Source: Bradyrhizobium jicamae (GTDB lineage: Bacteria > Pseudomonadota > Alphaproteobacteria > Rhizobiales > Xanthobacteraceae). From it: DNA of 34,836 nt. A program made the translations under genes and the position numbers. The notes beneath the pieces are model-generated. The model had not been told where the DNA came from and ran no database searches. It saw nothing but the letters and a program-made list of their open reading frames with translations. How positions within the stretch are numbered: the stretch's first letter is position 1; every line of letters starts with the position of its first letter. The stretch is taken from positions 1 to 34,836 of the forward strand of contig NZ_JAFCKQ010000066.1 of NCBI RefSeq assembly GCF_018130215.1. Reading direction: 5' to 3'. Shown here in pieces: positions 24,767 to 31,369 of the stretch.

Positions 24767-25349
24767 CTATCCTTGCGCCGCGGCCAATCCGTCGCGGATC
24801 AATCCAGCTGCCGTCGGCTGATCAACCTGCCCGCCGATATCCGTCACAAAGCCCTCTATTGCTTCAAGCAGCAACAGGTCACTGCCCTTGCACATCCCGG
24901 TCGCAGCTCGCCGCTCGCCTTGTCCGGCAGCAATGGTCGACCGCACGAGTTCTCGGATCTGGTCTGCGTAAGACAGGGCGGCTGCCCAGTCCTCGCGTAC
25001 CGCCACAGCGACCAATTCGTGTTGCGTGCTGTCGTGCTGCAGCCGATGTTGGTGAGCTGCGAGATCGTTCTCAAGGCAGCTGTTAGCCGCTCCAAGGCGG
25101 AGTCTCCACGAGCCGCAAGGGTTGCAGCCCCCGACATGCGATCGAGAAGATTCACCACGACCATCTCGTCGATCGGCTGCCTTGAAGGGAAGAAGCGGCA
25201 AACGAGTTAGCGGGCGACATCGACGCCCCGCGAGCGATATCGGCGACTGTGGTCTTCTTGAAGCCGATCTCGCGGTGCAATCGGATCGCTGCTTGAACGA
25301 TTCGCCGACGAATGCACGAGAATTCGACTTGGCGCATCCGCTCTTGCAT
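24767..25349 (-). pseudogene. decayed second TetR-family regulator
   Basis: Three frames make one TetR. The start is RRIVQAAIRLHREIGFKKTT then VADIARGASMSPANSF, the DNA-binding domain. A shift gives INLLDR-type sequence (MVVVNLLDRMSGAATLAARG, LERLTAALRTISQLTN). A last shift gives HELVAVAVREDWAAALSYAD then IRELVRSTIAAGQGERRA. At least two frameshifts are needed. It is convergent with the intact tetR, whose stop is 20 bp away. Whether it once shared the same operator is unknown. Confidence 0.75.
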
Positions 25350-25360
25350 CGCTTGCGACC

Positions 25361-25798
25361 TCAGCGAGATGCGACCGAAAGCAATTCACGCCGGCAGGTT
25401 TCGCCGAAGTGACGCAAGGGGTCCATGTCCTCCATGAGCTCGGGCAAATCGACCAGTTCGCGGTTCGGCGAAAGGTAGGTTTCGACGATCAGGCGACCTG
25501 CCCGCTCGGCGGCTTGAACCACCTCGTTGCTAGATAGAATCCTCATCCGCCCGACAAGCGCGTACAGATTGACCAGTTGCGGAATCTCGGAACTGTCGCT
25601 GACGAGCGCCTCGGCATAGAGACGGGAGGCTTCCTCGATAAAACTTCGATAGAGCCGCTCGCGCTTGGCGATCGACCGGGCATCGTGACGCTCGCGAAGC
25701 TTGCGGCGCCGGGTCACCCATCCCGTCACGATCGTGGAGATCGCCCCGAAAGCCGAGCCACCGAATGCGGCGAAAGCGGGTGCATAGATCGTGTTCAT
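25361..25798 (-). CDS. membrane-anchored hypothetical protein
   Basis: A 145-residue protein with one N-terminal hydrophobic segment (FAAFGGSAFGAISTIVTGWV, about 9-28), then a basic stretch and a helical cytosolic domain (ERLYRSFIEEASRLYAEALV, VQAAERAGRLIVETYLSPNR). I recall conserved rhizobial proteins of this kind without known function. The ATG at 25798 lies 4 nt after the stop of the preceding small secreted gene, so they form an operon. Confidence 0.7.
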   Translation of the reverse strand: MNTIYAPAFAAFGGSAFGAISTIVTGWVTRRRKLRERHDARSIAKRERLYRSFIEEASRLYAEALVSDSSEIPQLVNLYALVGRMRILSSNEVVQAAERAGRLIVETYLSPNRELVDLPELMEDMDPLRHFGETCRRELLSVASR

Positions 25799-25802
25799 GC
25801 GA

Positions 25803-26084
25803 TCATTGCTCTCTCGCGTCGCGGCGGGGCACCCCAATAGTCCTGACCGACGCAGCTTCCGCCGCGCGGTCAAAGACAGCTCTGCAAGCATCGCTTAGAG
25901 CTGACTCTCTTGGCCGGAGACAAGCCTCTACGTTCGCGGCGTCGGGGATGTAGCTAAGGCATAGCCGGAAGGCATCAGGCGCGCAGGCGGCCCTCTGTTC
26001 GGGAGTGCCGCGGCTCTCCTGCGCAAAGGCAGTCGCGTTGCCGAACATTGCGGCCGGAACGACTACTAAAGTGTGCTTGAACAT
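25803..26084 (-). CDS. small secreted cysteine-containing protein
   Basis: A 93-residue protein with a signal peptide (MFKHTLVVVPAAMFGNATAF, cleavage near FAQ) and a mature core CAPDAFRLCLSYIPDAANVE, ACLRPRESALSDACRAVF with four cysteines. The pattern (CxPDAxRLCxxxIPD...CL...L...C) is a conserved small periplasmic family in Bradyrhizobiaceae. GAAGGGA precedes the ATG at 26084. Its promoter region faces the operator at 26227-26243, about 140 bp away. Confidence 0.75.
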   Translation of the reverse strand: MFKHTLVVVPAAMFGNATAFAQESRGTPEQRAACAPDAFRLCLSYIPDAANVEACLRPRESALSDACRAVFDRAAEAASVRTIGVPRRDAREQ

Positions 26085-26195
26085 ACAAAATCCCTTCTTC
26101 TGCTGAGGCATCGCGCGCTCGAACGGGAAACGCAGCGTCATGCTCCGATTCCCCGCCGTCGATCTGCCTGAACACGAGCTTGTGAGTCTTCGCTC

Positions 26196-26224
26196 TTGAC
26201 ACACCCCGCGGTACGGGATGTATA
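26196..26224 (+). promoter_or_regulatory. sigma-70-type promoter
   Basis: TTGACA (26196-26201) and TGTATA (26219-26224) are separated by exactly 17 nt, 37 nt before the ATG at 26261. The palindrome at 26227-26243 directly follows the -10 and would cover the transcription start. Confidence 0.65.
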
Positions 26225-26226
26225 TG

Positions 26227-26243
26227 AACTATACGGTTTAGTG
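26227..26243 (+). promoter_or_regulatory. TetR-type operator over the transcription start
   Basis: AACTATAC-G-GTTTAGTG keeps the left half-site exactly and differs from the perfect right half at two positions. It is placed where a repressor would block initiation from the adjacent promoter. Confidence 0.6.
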
Positions 26244-26260
26244 TATTTACGGAGCCAAAA

Positions 26261-26470
26261 ATGTCAACACTTTTGTGGTCGCGCGCGAAAGAAAATCCGT
26301 GGCCGGGGCTTGCGCTCGCCTCCCTGAACCTGGTCGTGGCTCTGTCCCTCGTGGCCCTGAGCCTGCTGCTGGGCGTTACGATAGCGTTGCTTGCCGGGCT
26401 GCACGCGTTCGCCGGCGAGCGGTTCTGCATCGCGCCGAAAGAACTTCAGCGCGGGAGCCCGGCGCTGTGA
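26261..26470 (+). CDS. small membrane protein under the palindromic operator
   Basis: A 69-residue protein with a long hydrophobic region (ASLNLVVALSLVALSLLLGV, continuing TIALLAGLHAFAG, about 19-52), enough for one or two membrane helices. CGGAG precedes the ATG. Its stop overlaps a GTG start of the next gene. Function unknown; the operator upstream ties it to the TetR regulon. Confidence 0.65.
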   Translation: MSTLLWSRAKENPWPGLALASLNLVVALSLVALSLLLGVTIALLAGLHAFAGERFCIAPKELQRGSPAL

Positions 26471-27081
26471 GCATAACATCCGTCCTGTCAATGCGTGTGC
26501 GCGGTTCAGTCGATACTCGAGCTCCCGTCTGGGGTTACTTTATGTGGGTCGGCGGAGCGTTGCTCGTGCTGCTCTTTGCAGCCAATTCCCTGCTGCCGGA
26601 GCCCCCGCCAAACAAGCTCATCAAATCGCACTCTACGCTTCCGTCGATCCGGATCGCCTCCGTGCTGAAGGGACCGGAAGCAATTATCATCGATACCAGC
26701 CAGTCCGGTTTGCTCCCCATTCTCCCGGACAGGGAGATTGCGGTCCCCTCGTCGCTTACCTCGGATGTGGCCGACGCCGTACGACAGCCGCCCGCGTCGA
26801 TATCCGAGCAAGCCGATGCGAGTGACGAGAGCTCCGCAATCCCTCTCCAGATCCGCGAAACGTTGGCGCAGTTAGATCCGGGAGTCTCCGATCAAGCCGG
26901 ATCAAGCACGAGGCCAGTCGGGCTTGCCTCGGAACCACGACACAATTTCGCTCGGACTCACTCCGAGAAGCGACGACGACGCGCTCGGCATTCGAGTCTC
27001 AATACCATTTCTCGAACGGTGCGCTTCACTGAGCCAAGGTTCGTGTCGATAGGCCCGTCGTGGACCCTCGCACACTCATAA
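26467..27081 (+). CDS. membrane-anchored hypothetical protein with disordered tail
   Basis: A 204-residue protein. One hydrophobic segment (YFMWVGGALLVLLFAANSLL, about 26-45) follows the motif TRAPVWGYF, which I associate with a rhizobial protein family. The remainder is low-complexity, with SIRIASVLKGPEAIIIDTS conserved-looking and a basic end (SEKRRRRARH). The GTG at 26467 overlaps the previous stop (GTGA); the ATG at 26491 is an alternative. Function unknown. Confidence 0.6.
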   Translation: MSITSVLSMRVRGSVDTRAPVWGYFMWVGGALLVLLFAANSLLPEPPPNKLIKSHSTLPSIRIASVLKGPEAIIIDTSQSGLLPILPDREIAVPSSLTSDVADAVRQPPASISEQADASDESSAIPLQIRETLAQLDPGVSDQAGSSTRPVGLASEPRHNFARTHSEKRRRRARHSSLNTISRTVRFTEPRFVSIGPSWTLAHS

Positions 27082-27127
27082 GACCACCGATCAGTTTGTC
27101 ACGGATAGCCACGGGATTTACTTCATC

Positions 27128-27730
27128 ATGTCGAAGAAGCGAATGTTAGCGATTATAGTTTTGTCCGCCACGTTTGCTACTGCGGGCGCGAGAGCCGACG
27201 TCACCCACTCGCCTTTGGACGCCGCAAATGGAGGCGTAGCTGCCCAAGGCGATGCCGATAAGGCGGCGATTCGTCGCCTGCTCGAGCAATTTCGTACAGT
27301 AAAAATACCACTCAGTCAGGCGGTAGCGATCGCCGAGCATTTGCATGACGGTTCAAGGACCGCAGATGTTAGCTTTGAGATTTCTGGTCCGGTCATTTAT
27401 CGCGTGCGGACGGTAGGCAATGAGCGACTCTGGGAAAATGTCATAGATGCGAACACCGGAAGCGTGGCAGAGAAGGAAGTTTCGTCATCGCTGAGGGAGC
27501 TCGACCGAGACGACCTGGGCAATATCATTGCCCTGAAGGCTGTTGAGCAAGAGCTGTCGGACGCCGTACGCATCGCCGAGAAAGCTGCAGAAGGAAGGGC
27601 TCTCGCCGGAGGTCTGATCAAGCAGGATGGCAAACTCAACTTCGTGGTCGTCATCGCCAGTGGTGATTGCTTAAAGGAGATCACGCTCGAACCGCTCAGG
27701 GTCGGCAAGCAGGGCGCAACTCCCCGCTAG
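27128..27730 (+). CDS. periplasmic PepSY-domain protein
   Basis: A 200-residue protein with a signal peptide (MSKKRMLAIIVLSATFATAG, cleavage near ARA). Two PepSY-like units are visible: IPLSQAVAIAEHLHDGSRTA with YRVRTVGNERLWENVIDANT, and ALKAVEQELSDAVRIAEKAA with a shorter return (FVVVIASGDCLKEITLEPLR). PepSY domains are found in protease propeptides and envelope-stress proteins. It lies 46 nt after the previous gene and before a strong hairpin, so it probably ends that operon. Confidence 0.82.
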   Translation: MSKKRMLAIIVLSATFATAGARADVTHSPLDAANGGVAAQGDADKAAIRRLLEQFRTVKIPLSQAVAIAEHLHDGSRTADVSFEISGPVIYRVRTVGNERLWENVIDANTGSVAEKEVSSSLRELDRDDLGNIIALKAVEQELSDAVRIAEKAAEGRALAGGLIKQDGKLNFVVVIASGDCLKEITLEPLRVGKQGATPR

Positions 27731-27856
27731 GCGACGACGCGGGGGCCAGCGCCCACCCCAAAACCGCCGACCATCGCGCGATTTTTAAGCGCTGAGCCCC
27801 CTTAGTTTCTCCCGCCGCGGCGCGCACTTTCCCTCGATGACGCCTCCAAATTGAGA

Positions 27857-27881
27857 AAGGCCCCGGCAGATCCGGGGCCTT
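27857..27881 (+). terminator. strong hairpin after the PepSY gene
   Basis: AAGGCCCCGG (27857-27866) pairs perfectly with CCGGGGCCTT (27872-27881) across a 5-nt loop. The flanks are CTTTCTC on the minus strand and CCTCATT on the plus strand, so it may act in both directions. Confidence 0.7.
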
Positions 27882-28226
27882 CCTCATTCCAGCGCTCAGG
27901 CCCTGGGGGTACCTGAGCATGATGGACCGTAGCTGCGATTGATAAACGCAATCTTAGCAAGGCTCCGAAGGTCAATGATTCGCTGTCCGCACCTAACAAG
28001 TTGGTCCCCGCCGCGCCGTGTCGTCGTACGGTTCCTGTTTGCGCTGCGCGCCGGACGGCCTCTACTGGCCACTTCCAAGATTCCATTCCGGTCTGATGTC
28101 GGCGCCCTCCATCGTGAGCGACCCGCCGATAACCTCAGCGTGAACGAAACATCATTCCCGTTCTTCGAAGCGAGCATGAAACAATCTCGGCTCAAGCTCC
28201 TGCAATCGCCAGGAGGAGAAACGACC

Positions 28227-28403
28227 ATGTTGGGCTTGGTGTGGGCTAGAAGAGTTGGCGCACTGATTATCCTAGGCCTGTTTTCCGCCGCAACTGTTCT
28301 GTTGGCGATGGCAGCACCCCGTAGCGTCTCGAGTGATGCGCTCGGCAGTGAGTGGCAATGTAGCAAAGCCATGTTCGTAACGACGTGCCGTCCCGCCGCG
28401 TAG
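28227..28403 (+). CDS. 58-residue membrane/secreted microprotein
   Basis: The product starts MLGLVWARRVGALIILGLFS and continues with AATVLLAMAAPRSVSS, a signal-like or anchored helix, then SEWQCSKAMFVTTCRPAA with two cysteines. The W-Q-C-S-(K/R)...T-T-C pattern recurs in short rhizobial proteins. AGGAGGAG lies 8 nt before the ATG, the best ribosome site in this part. Function unknown. Confidence 0.7.
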   Translation: MLGLVWARRVGALIILGLFSAATVLLAMAAPRSVSSDALGSEWQCSKAMFVTTCRPAA

Positions 28404-28460
28404 TCGTGCCCAGTACGCTAATAAGGGGGGCCCGTGACACGCAGCCACCGCAATCTTTTC

Positions 28461-28667
28461 TCAGGTGGCTGGGCCTGACGGCCAGAGTAGCCATTCGGCC
28501 ATCCTTGCGCCAGCCTCTGCTTGCCCGGCCAGCTTCAATAGCGCTTCTCTCTCGGCACTTGGGACTGCCGCTGCGGCCTTATCGCGCAGTTCGTTGGCTC
28601 GTTCCAAGAGGCGCGCCTCCAGCGTTTTTACCTGGGCAACGCGGCGTCGGCGCTTCTTCGATCCCAT
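28461..28667 (-). CDS. basic helical microprotein, paralog of the 30.6-kb gene
   Basis: A 68-residue protein, MGSKKRRRRVAQVKTLEARL, then LERANELRDKAAAAVP, REALLKLAGQAEAGARMAEW, LLWPSGPAT. Aligned with the product of 30554-30754 it shares R-LERA-E-R, EALLK, QA, ARM-EWL. GAGGGTGA lies 7 nt before the ATG. It looks like a helical, nucleic-acid- or membrane-interacting protein of unknown role. An 11-bp direct repeat lies 47 bp upstream. Confidence 0.7.
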   Translation of the reverse strand: MGSKKRRRRVAQVKTLEARLLERANELRDKAAAAVPSAEREALLKLAGQAEAGARMAEWLLWPSGPAT

Positions 28668-28713
28668 GACAAATCACCCTCGTTTAGGTTCCCTGCCCGG
28701 AACGGAACTCTAA

Positions 28714-28732
28714 ATCGTAAGGTGAGTGTAAG
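28714..28732 (+). repeat. 11-bp-period direct repeat, copy 2
   Basis: ATCGTAAGGTGAGTGTAAG, one mismatch from 9952-9970. The two GTAAG half-sites are 11 bp apart. It sits 47 bp upstream of the minus-strand microprotein at 28667. Confidence 0.55.
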
Positions 28733-29074
28733 GTTCCTAAGCGCGAGCACGACCGCGGCAGCAGCCATCAGGGACGTGATGTGGTGATTGCCCTAGACTG
28801 ATTTCCCAACGACTTGCTGTGCAGCTATTGCGCCGCAAGGACAATCCCAAAGTCGAAGGGACCCTGCAAATCAGCAACATCACCGGGGAGCAGGCCACAT
28901 TGCGCGGTCATGTGTCAGGAGAAAGAGCTGGCGCGAACCCCTGCCCCGCAAATGCTGTCCCAATTAGGACACTCGAAGATGGGAATTAGAACACCGCAGC
29001 GGCGTGGTGGAGCGGCCCCGGCATGGCCCCGCTGGGCTTGGGCCGTTTCTGTTCGGAACACCGTGCTCTCCCGG

Positions 29075-29095
29075 ATCCACAGACCCTGTGGATAA
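29075..29095. promoter_or_regulatory. palindrome containing a consensus DnaA box
   Basis: ATCCACAG-ACC-CTGTGGAT is a perfect palindrome, and TGTGGATAA (29087-29095) is the reverse complement of TTATCCACA, the DnaA-box consensus. A single box outside an origin could titrate DnaA or regulate a nearby transcript. Confidence 0.5.
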
Positions 29096-29210
29096 TGGTA
29101 AAAAACTTTTGCCGGGGCTGGCTCATTTATCTCGTAAACAGCTTTCGGAATTCCCTCGGTCGGGACCGCGCTATGCGACAGCGGCCCCTTTAATTTCCAG
29201 CGCGGTCAGG

Positions 29211-29249
29211 CGGCCTCAGCATAACAACTCTCCACGGGTGCTGAGGCCG
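29211..29249 (+). terminator. hairpin terminator with TTCTCTTT tail
   Basis: CGGCCTCAGCA (29211-29221) pairs perfectly with TGCTGAGGCCG (29239-29249), followed by TTCTCTTT. It resembles the hairpin at 11523-11558. Confidence 0.6.
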
Positions 29250-29258
29250 TTCTCTTTA

Positions 29259-29283
29259 GGAACCAAGCTCATTGCTCCGCGTT
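29259..29283 (+). promoter_or_regulatory. perfect sigma-EcfG-type promoter
   Basis: GGAAC (29259-29263) and CGTT (29280-29283) are exactly 16 nt apart, the consensus for the general-stress sigma factor EcfG of alphaproteobacteria. The downstream 150 bp hold no strong gene; a hairpin at 29323-29357 could end a short transcript. Confidence 0.6.
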
Positions 29284-29322
29284 CCAGCTGTTGATGAATG
29301 GCTAAGCGTACTTTTCGGCCCC

Positions 29323-29357
29323 AGCGTCTCCCCGGCGTTAGGGGCGCTTCTTTTGGA
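29323..29357 (+). terminator. imperfect hairpin followed by TCTTTT
   Basis: AGCG and CCCC on the left pair with GGGG and CGCT on the right, with a 3-nt bulge and a 7-nt loop, followed by TCTTTT. It lies about 40 nt after the EcfG-type promoter. Confidence 0.4.
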
Positions 29358-29446
29358 GCCTAGGGATGGCGCGACTTCGTCGTGTTTCGTTTCTTCGATC
29401 AGCGCCCGGATCCTCGCTGCGGAAGCTCGAGCTGTCGCATTGAGCC

Positions 29447-29539
29447 ATGGTTCGAGCAGAGGCCCGTGCTGTCACGGCCACTGTCCTTGCCGCCGTCAGT
29501 GTCGCAATAGCCGTTTGGACTGTCGTTGTACAACCATAG
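29447..29539 (+). CDS. possible 30-residue membrane microprotein
   Basis: The frame encodes MVRAEARAVTATVLAAVSVA and then IAVWTVVVQP, a single membrane helix. No ribosome site is seen. It is the first plausible ORF after the EcfG-type promoter at 29259. Confidence 0.3.
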   Translation: MVRAEARAVTATVLAAVSVAIAVWTVVVQP

Positions 29540-29822
29540 GTGAGGCATCAAACTAAGCTCGTGTTGTTGAGCGCCGCTGAGGTCCTCTTCCGATTAAGCG
29601 CGGGTGCAAAGCGATGCAGGAAGACAAGGGCGTTCGGTTTCAGGATCTGGATCAAGTCTTACACAATGCTCACCTCCGCCGATCAGCAGATCTAGGTCTC
29701 TGGCTAAGACGTCTTTTCAGGCTCGCCGCCAGCGACGAAGAAGCAAAATTAAGACAGACTTCGAAATCGGCGGGAAGCGGTGGATCGCTGAACTCCCTCG
29801 TTGCAGACCTAGAGAGATTCAG

Positions 29823-29969
29823 ATGGCCACGCTTGCAAAGCCCGTGACCGATCTTGCCGCCTCGCGCCCGGTCTCACCGCTGGCCATCGTGGCGCTATTC
29901 AGTCTCGTGGGCCTGACAATCTCGCTGCTCTTGGTACGCTATGGCGTCGACATCGCGACCGGCATGTAG
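29823..29969 (+). CDS. 48-residue membrane microprotein
   Basis: The product starts MATLAKPVTDLAASRPVSPL and has one helix (AIVALFSLVGLTISLLLVRY) before DIATGM. The ribosome site is weak (AGAGAGAT). The Ser-Pro followed by a short helix resembles rhizobial microproteins. Function unknown. Confidence 0.5.
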   Translation: MATLAKPVTDLAASRPVSPLAIVALFSLVGLTISLLLVRYGVDIATGM

Positions 29970-30119
29970 ATTCTGGAGCCGTCCTCTTTGGGAGGCCCGT
30001 GCTCCTAGTGTCGTGACGATCTCCTAAAACCGATGACAAAGATTGCTTCGAACCTCGTTTTTGGAAGCGCTGGGATCGGATCTCGACGATGAAGTGGTCG
30101 TCGTTCGCTGGCGAGGCTG

Positions 30120-30398
30120 AGACCGAGGTAGATCCTGATGACGGCTCCGCGCTTGACAGTGCAAGCGTCGAAATCTCGGGGCCGGCCGCCAGAATGCCGA
30201 GATGGGCCTCGCCGTGTTCGAAACGGCTGTGCAGTCGAGCGCGCCGCCCTCGACGAGATGCACCTCCACGCCTGAATGGCGATGCCGATGACCGACCAGG
30301 AAGGGCGCGAGCAGGATTTCGATGACCTGCGGCGTTGCGGCCATGCGAAGAATTCCAATTTCACCACTCTTGAGCTCGCGCGCCCGCTCATGCCTCGG
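30120..30398 (-). pseudogene. LysR-family regulator fragment (effector-binding domain)
   Basis: ARELKSGEIGILRMAATPQV, IEILLAPFLVGHR and SGVEVHLVEGG match the start of the LysR substrate-binding domain. A frame change then gives RLHSRFEHGEAHLGILAAGP. The DNA-binding domain and the rest are missing. Confidence 0.7.
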
Positions 30399-30433
30399 GA
30401 CCACCTGCGCGGTAGGAACACCGTCTAAGGCTG

Positions 30434-30535
30434 CTAGAAGAATAGCCAATGTGCGATCTTCGTAACGCACCACGAAAGCGCGATGATCCAGCCGGTCATG
30501 GCAGTCACGCATAGCGCGACATAGATGAACTTCAC
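30434..30535 (-). CDS. 33-residue membrane microprotein
   Basis: From a GTG, the product reads MKFIYVALCVTAMTGWIIAL then SWCVTKIAHWLFF, a single hydrophobic helix with terminal aromatic residues. Such tiny proteins recur in rhizobia. No strong ribosome site is seen, and it partly overlaps the region around the LysR fragment. Confidence 0.45.
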   Translation of the reverse strand: MKFIYVALCVTAMTGWIIALSWCVTKIAHWLFF

Positions 30536-30553
30536 GGCAGTTAGGCCTGTACT

Positions 30554-30754
30554 CTATTGTGGCGGCTGAAGCGTCCGAGACGCCAGCCATTCGCTCATAT
30601 GAGCAGCGGTGTCGGCCTGCCGAGTCCGCTTCAGCAGTGCATCCTTCTCGACACCTTCAGGCATGGCCCCCGCCCGCTCGCGCATCTCTAGGGCTTGCTC
30701 GGCGAGGCGTTCTTCGCGGGACTGGATTTGCTTGAAACGACGACGCTGCAACAT
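30554..30754 (-). CDS. helical microprotein, paralog of 28461-28667
   Basis: A 66-residue protein, MLQRRRFKQIQSREERLAEQ, then ALEMRERAGAMPEGVEKDAL and LKRTRQADTAAHMSEWLASR. It matches the 28.5-kb paralog in the basic start, the E-R-L-E-A region, ALLK and the M-EWL end. The ATG at 30754 has GGAAAGAA upstream and aligns with the paralog's start; longer frames reach 30796. A near-EcfG site (GGAAC-N16-AGTT) lies about 100 bp upstream. Confidence 0.68.
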   Translation of the reverse strand: MLQRRRFKQIQSREERLAEQALEMRERAGAMPEGVEKDALLKRTRQADTAAHMSEWLASRTLQPPQ

Positions 30755-30955
30755 GCGCGGTTCTTTCCATTCCATTAGAGGAAGACGATAGCGCAAGTGG
30801 CGATCTCATCACCGATCAATGCCAGGGAAAGTCGAAGCGGTGGTGCGCGGGTAACTTTGGTTCATGCCAAAGGTTCCTCGAAATAGGGGCAAGTGGCACC
30901 GATGACGTGGGCCCTTTGTTCATTCGAGCTTAAACGCATCCTTGGTCGGATATCC

Positions 30956-31072
30956 GACGTCGAGCCCCGCCTCGTCTGCTCCGCTTGCAGTAAGCGCGGC
31001 GCCAACGTCCGGCCGAATTTCGACTGGAACATCGCCGGACCGATCAGCGGCATGGGGTATCGGGTGGTCTGG
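30956..31072 (+). pseudogene. fragment of a zinc-ribbon-like small protein
   Basis: The frame encodes VEPRLVCSACSKRGANVRPN then FDWN, resembling the C-terminal half of a family in which CSxCGxRGxDVRPxxxW is conserved. The first CxxC pair is missing and the frame runs on beyond the usual end, so it is probably a remnant. Confidence 0.4.
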
Positions 31073-31349
31073 GCGCGACCAACCCTAGCGGGGGTTCTAT
31101 GACCCCTTGCTGTCGAGAAGAAATTGAGGCGGGAGCTGCAACGACATCCGGAAACGCTGCTCCGATGAAAGCGAGACCGAAAACCAGGAGTGCGCCCGCG
31201 CATGCCTCCACTGTCTCAGCTTTCGATCGATGCCGATTTGCGCAACAAGTGAGTGCAAAGCCCGCGGCCACACTCGCGATACCAAAAACGCCAATCAATT
31301 TTCGCCCTATAAATTGTTCCGCTTTGAAACATCGGAAATTGTCTGACAC
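31044..31349 (-). CDS. putative small membrane protein
   Basis: A 101-residue frame from a GTG with two hydrophobic segments (IGVFGIASVAAGFALTCCAN, about 19-36; ACAGALLVFGLAFIGAAFPD, about 49-68). The tail is Pro-rich. It overlaps the preceding plus-strand fragment and ends where the transposase remnant begins, so it could be partly chance. Confidence 0.4.
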   Translation of the reverse strand: MSDNFRCFKAEQFIGRKLIGVFGIASVAAGFALTCCANRHRSKAETVEACAGALLVFGLAFIGAAFPDVVAAPASISSRQQGVIEPPLGLVAPRPPDTPCR

Positions 31350-31369
31350 CTACAGACAGGGTGCAAGTC

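Larger units (their letters stand above)
28990..29250. other. structured noncoding stretch
   Basis: No convincing gene occurs from 28733 to 29446. This segment has several inverted repeats: CGGCCC/GGGCCG (29013/29040), ATCCACAG/CTGTGGAT (29075-29093), GACCGCGCT/AGCGCGGTC (29164/29199) and CGGCCTCAGCA/TGCTGAGGCCG (29211/29239). It could be a small structured RNA or a repeat cluster. Confidence 0.45.

Noticed and set aside
24722..25210. A 162-codon plus-strand open frame after tetR
   Set aside because: It is antisense to the decayed TetR remnant, which gives recognisable family sequence on the minus strand.
28819..28989. A 56-codon ORF starting at a GTG (QLLRRKDNPKVEGTL...)
   Set aside because: It has reasonable codon use at first, but no ribosome site, no family recognition and an unconvincing tail.
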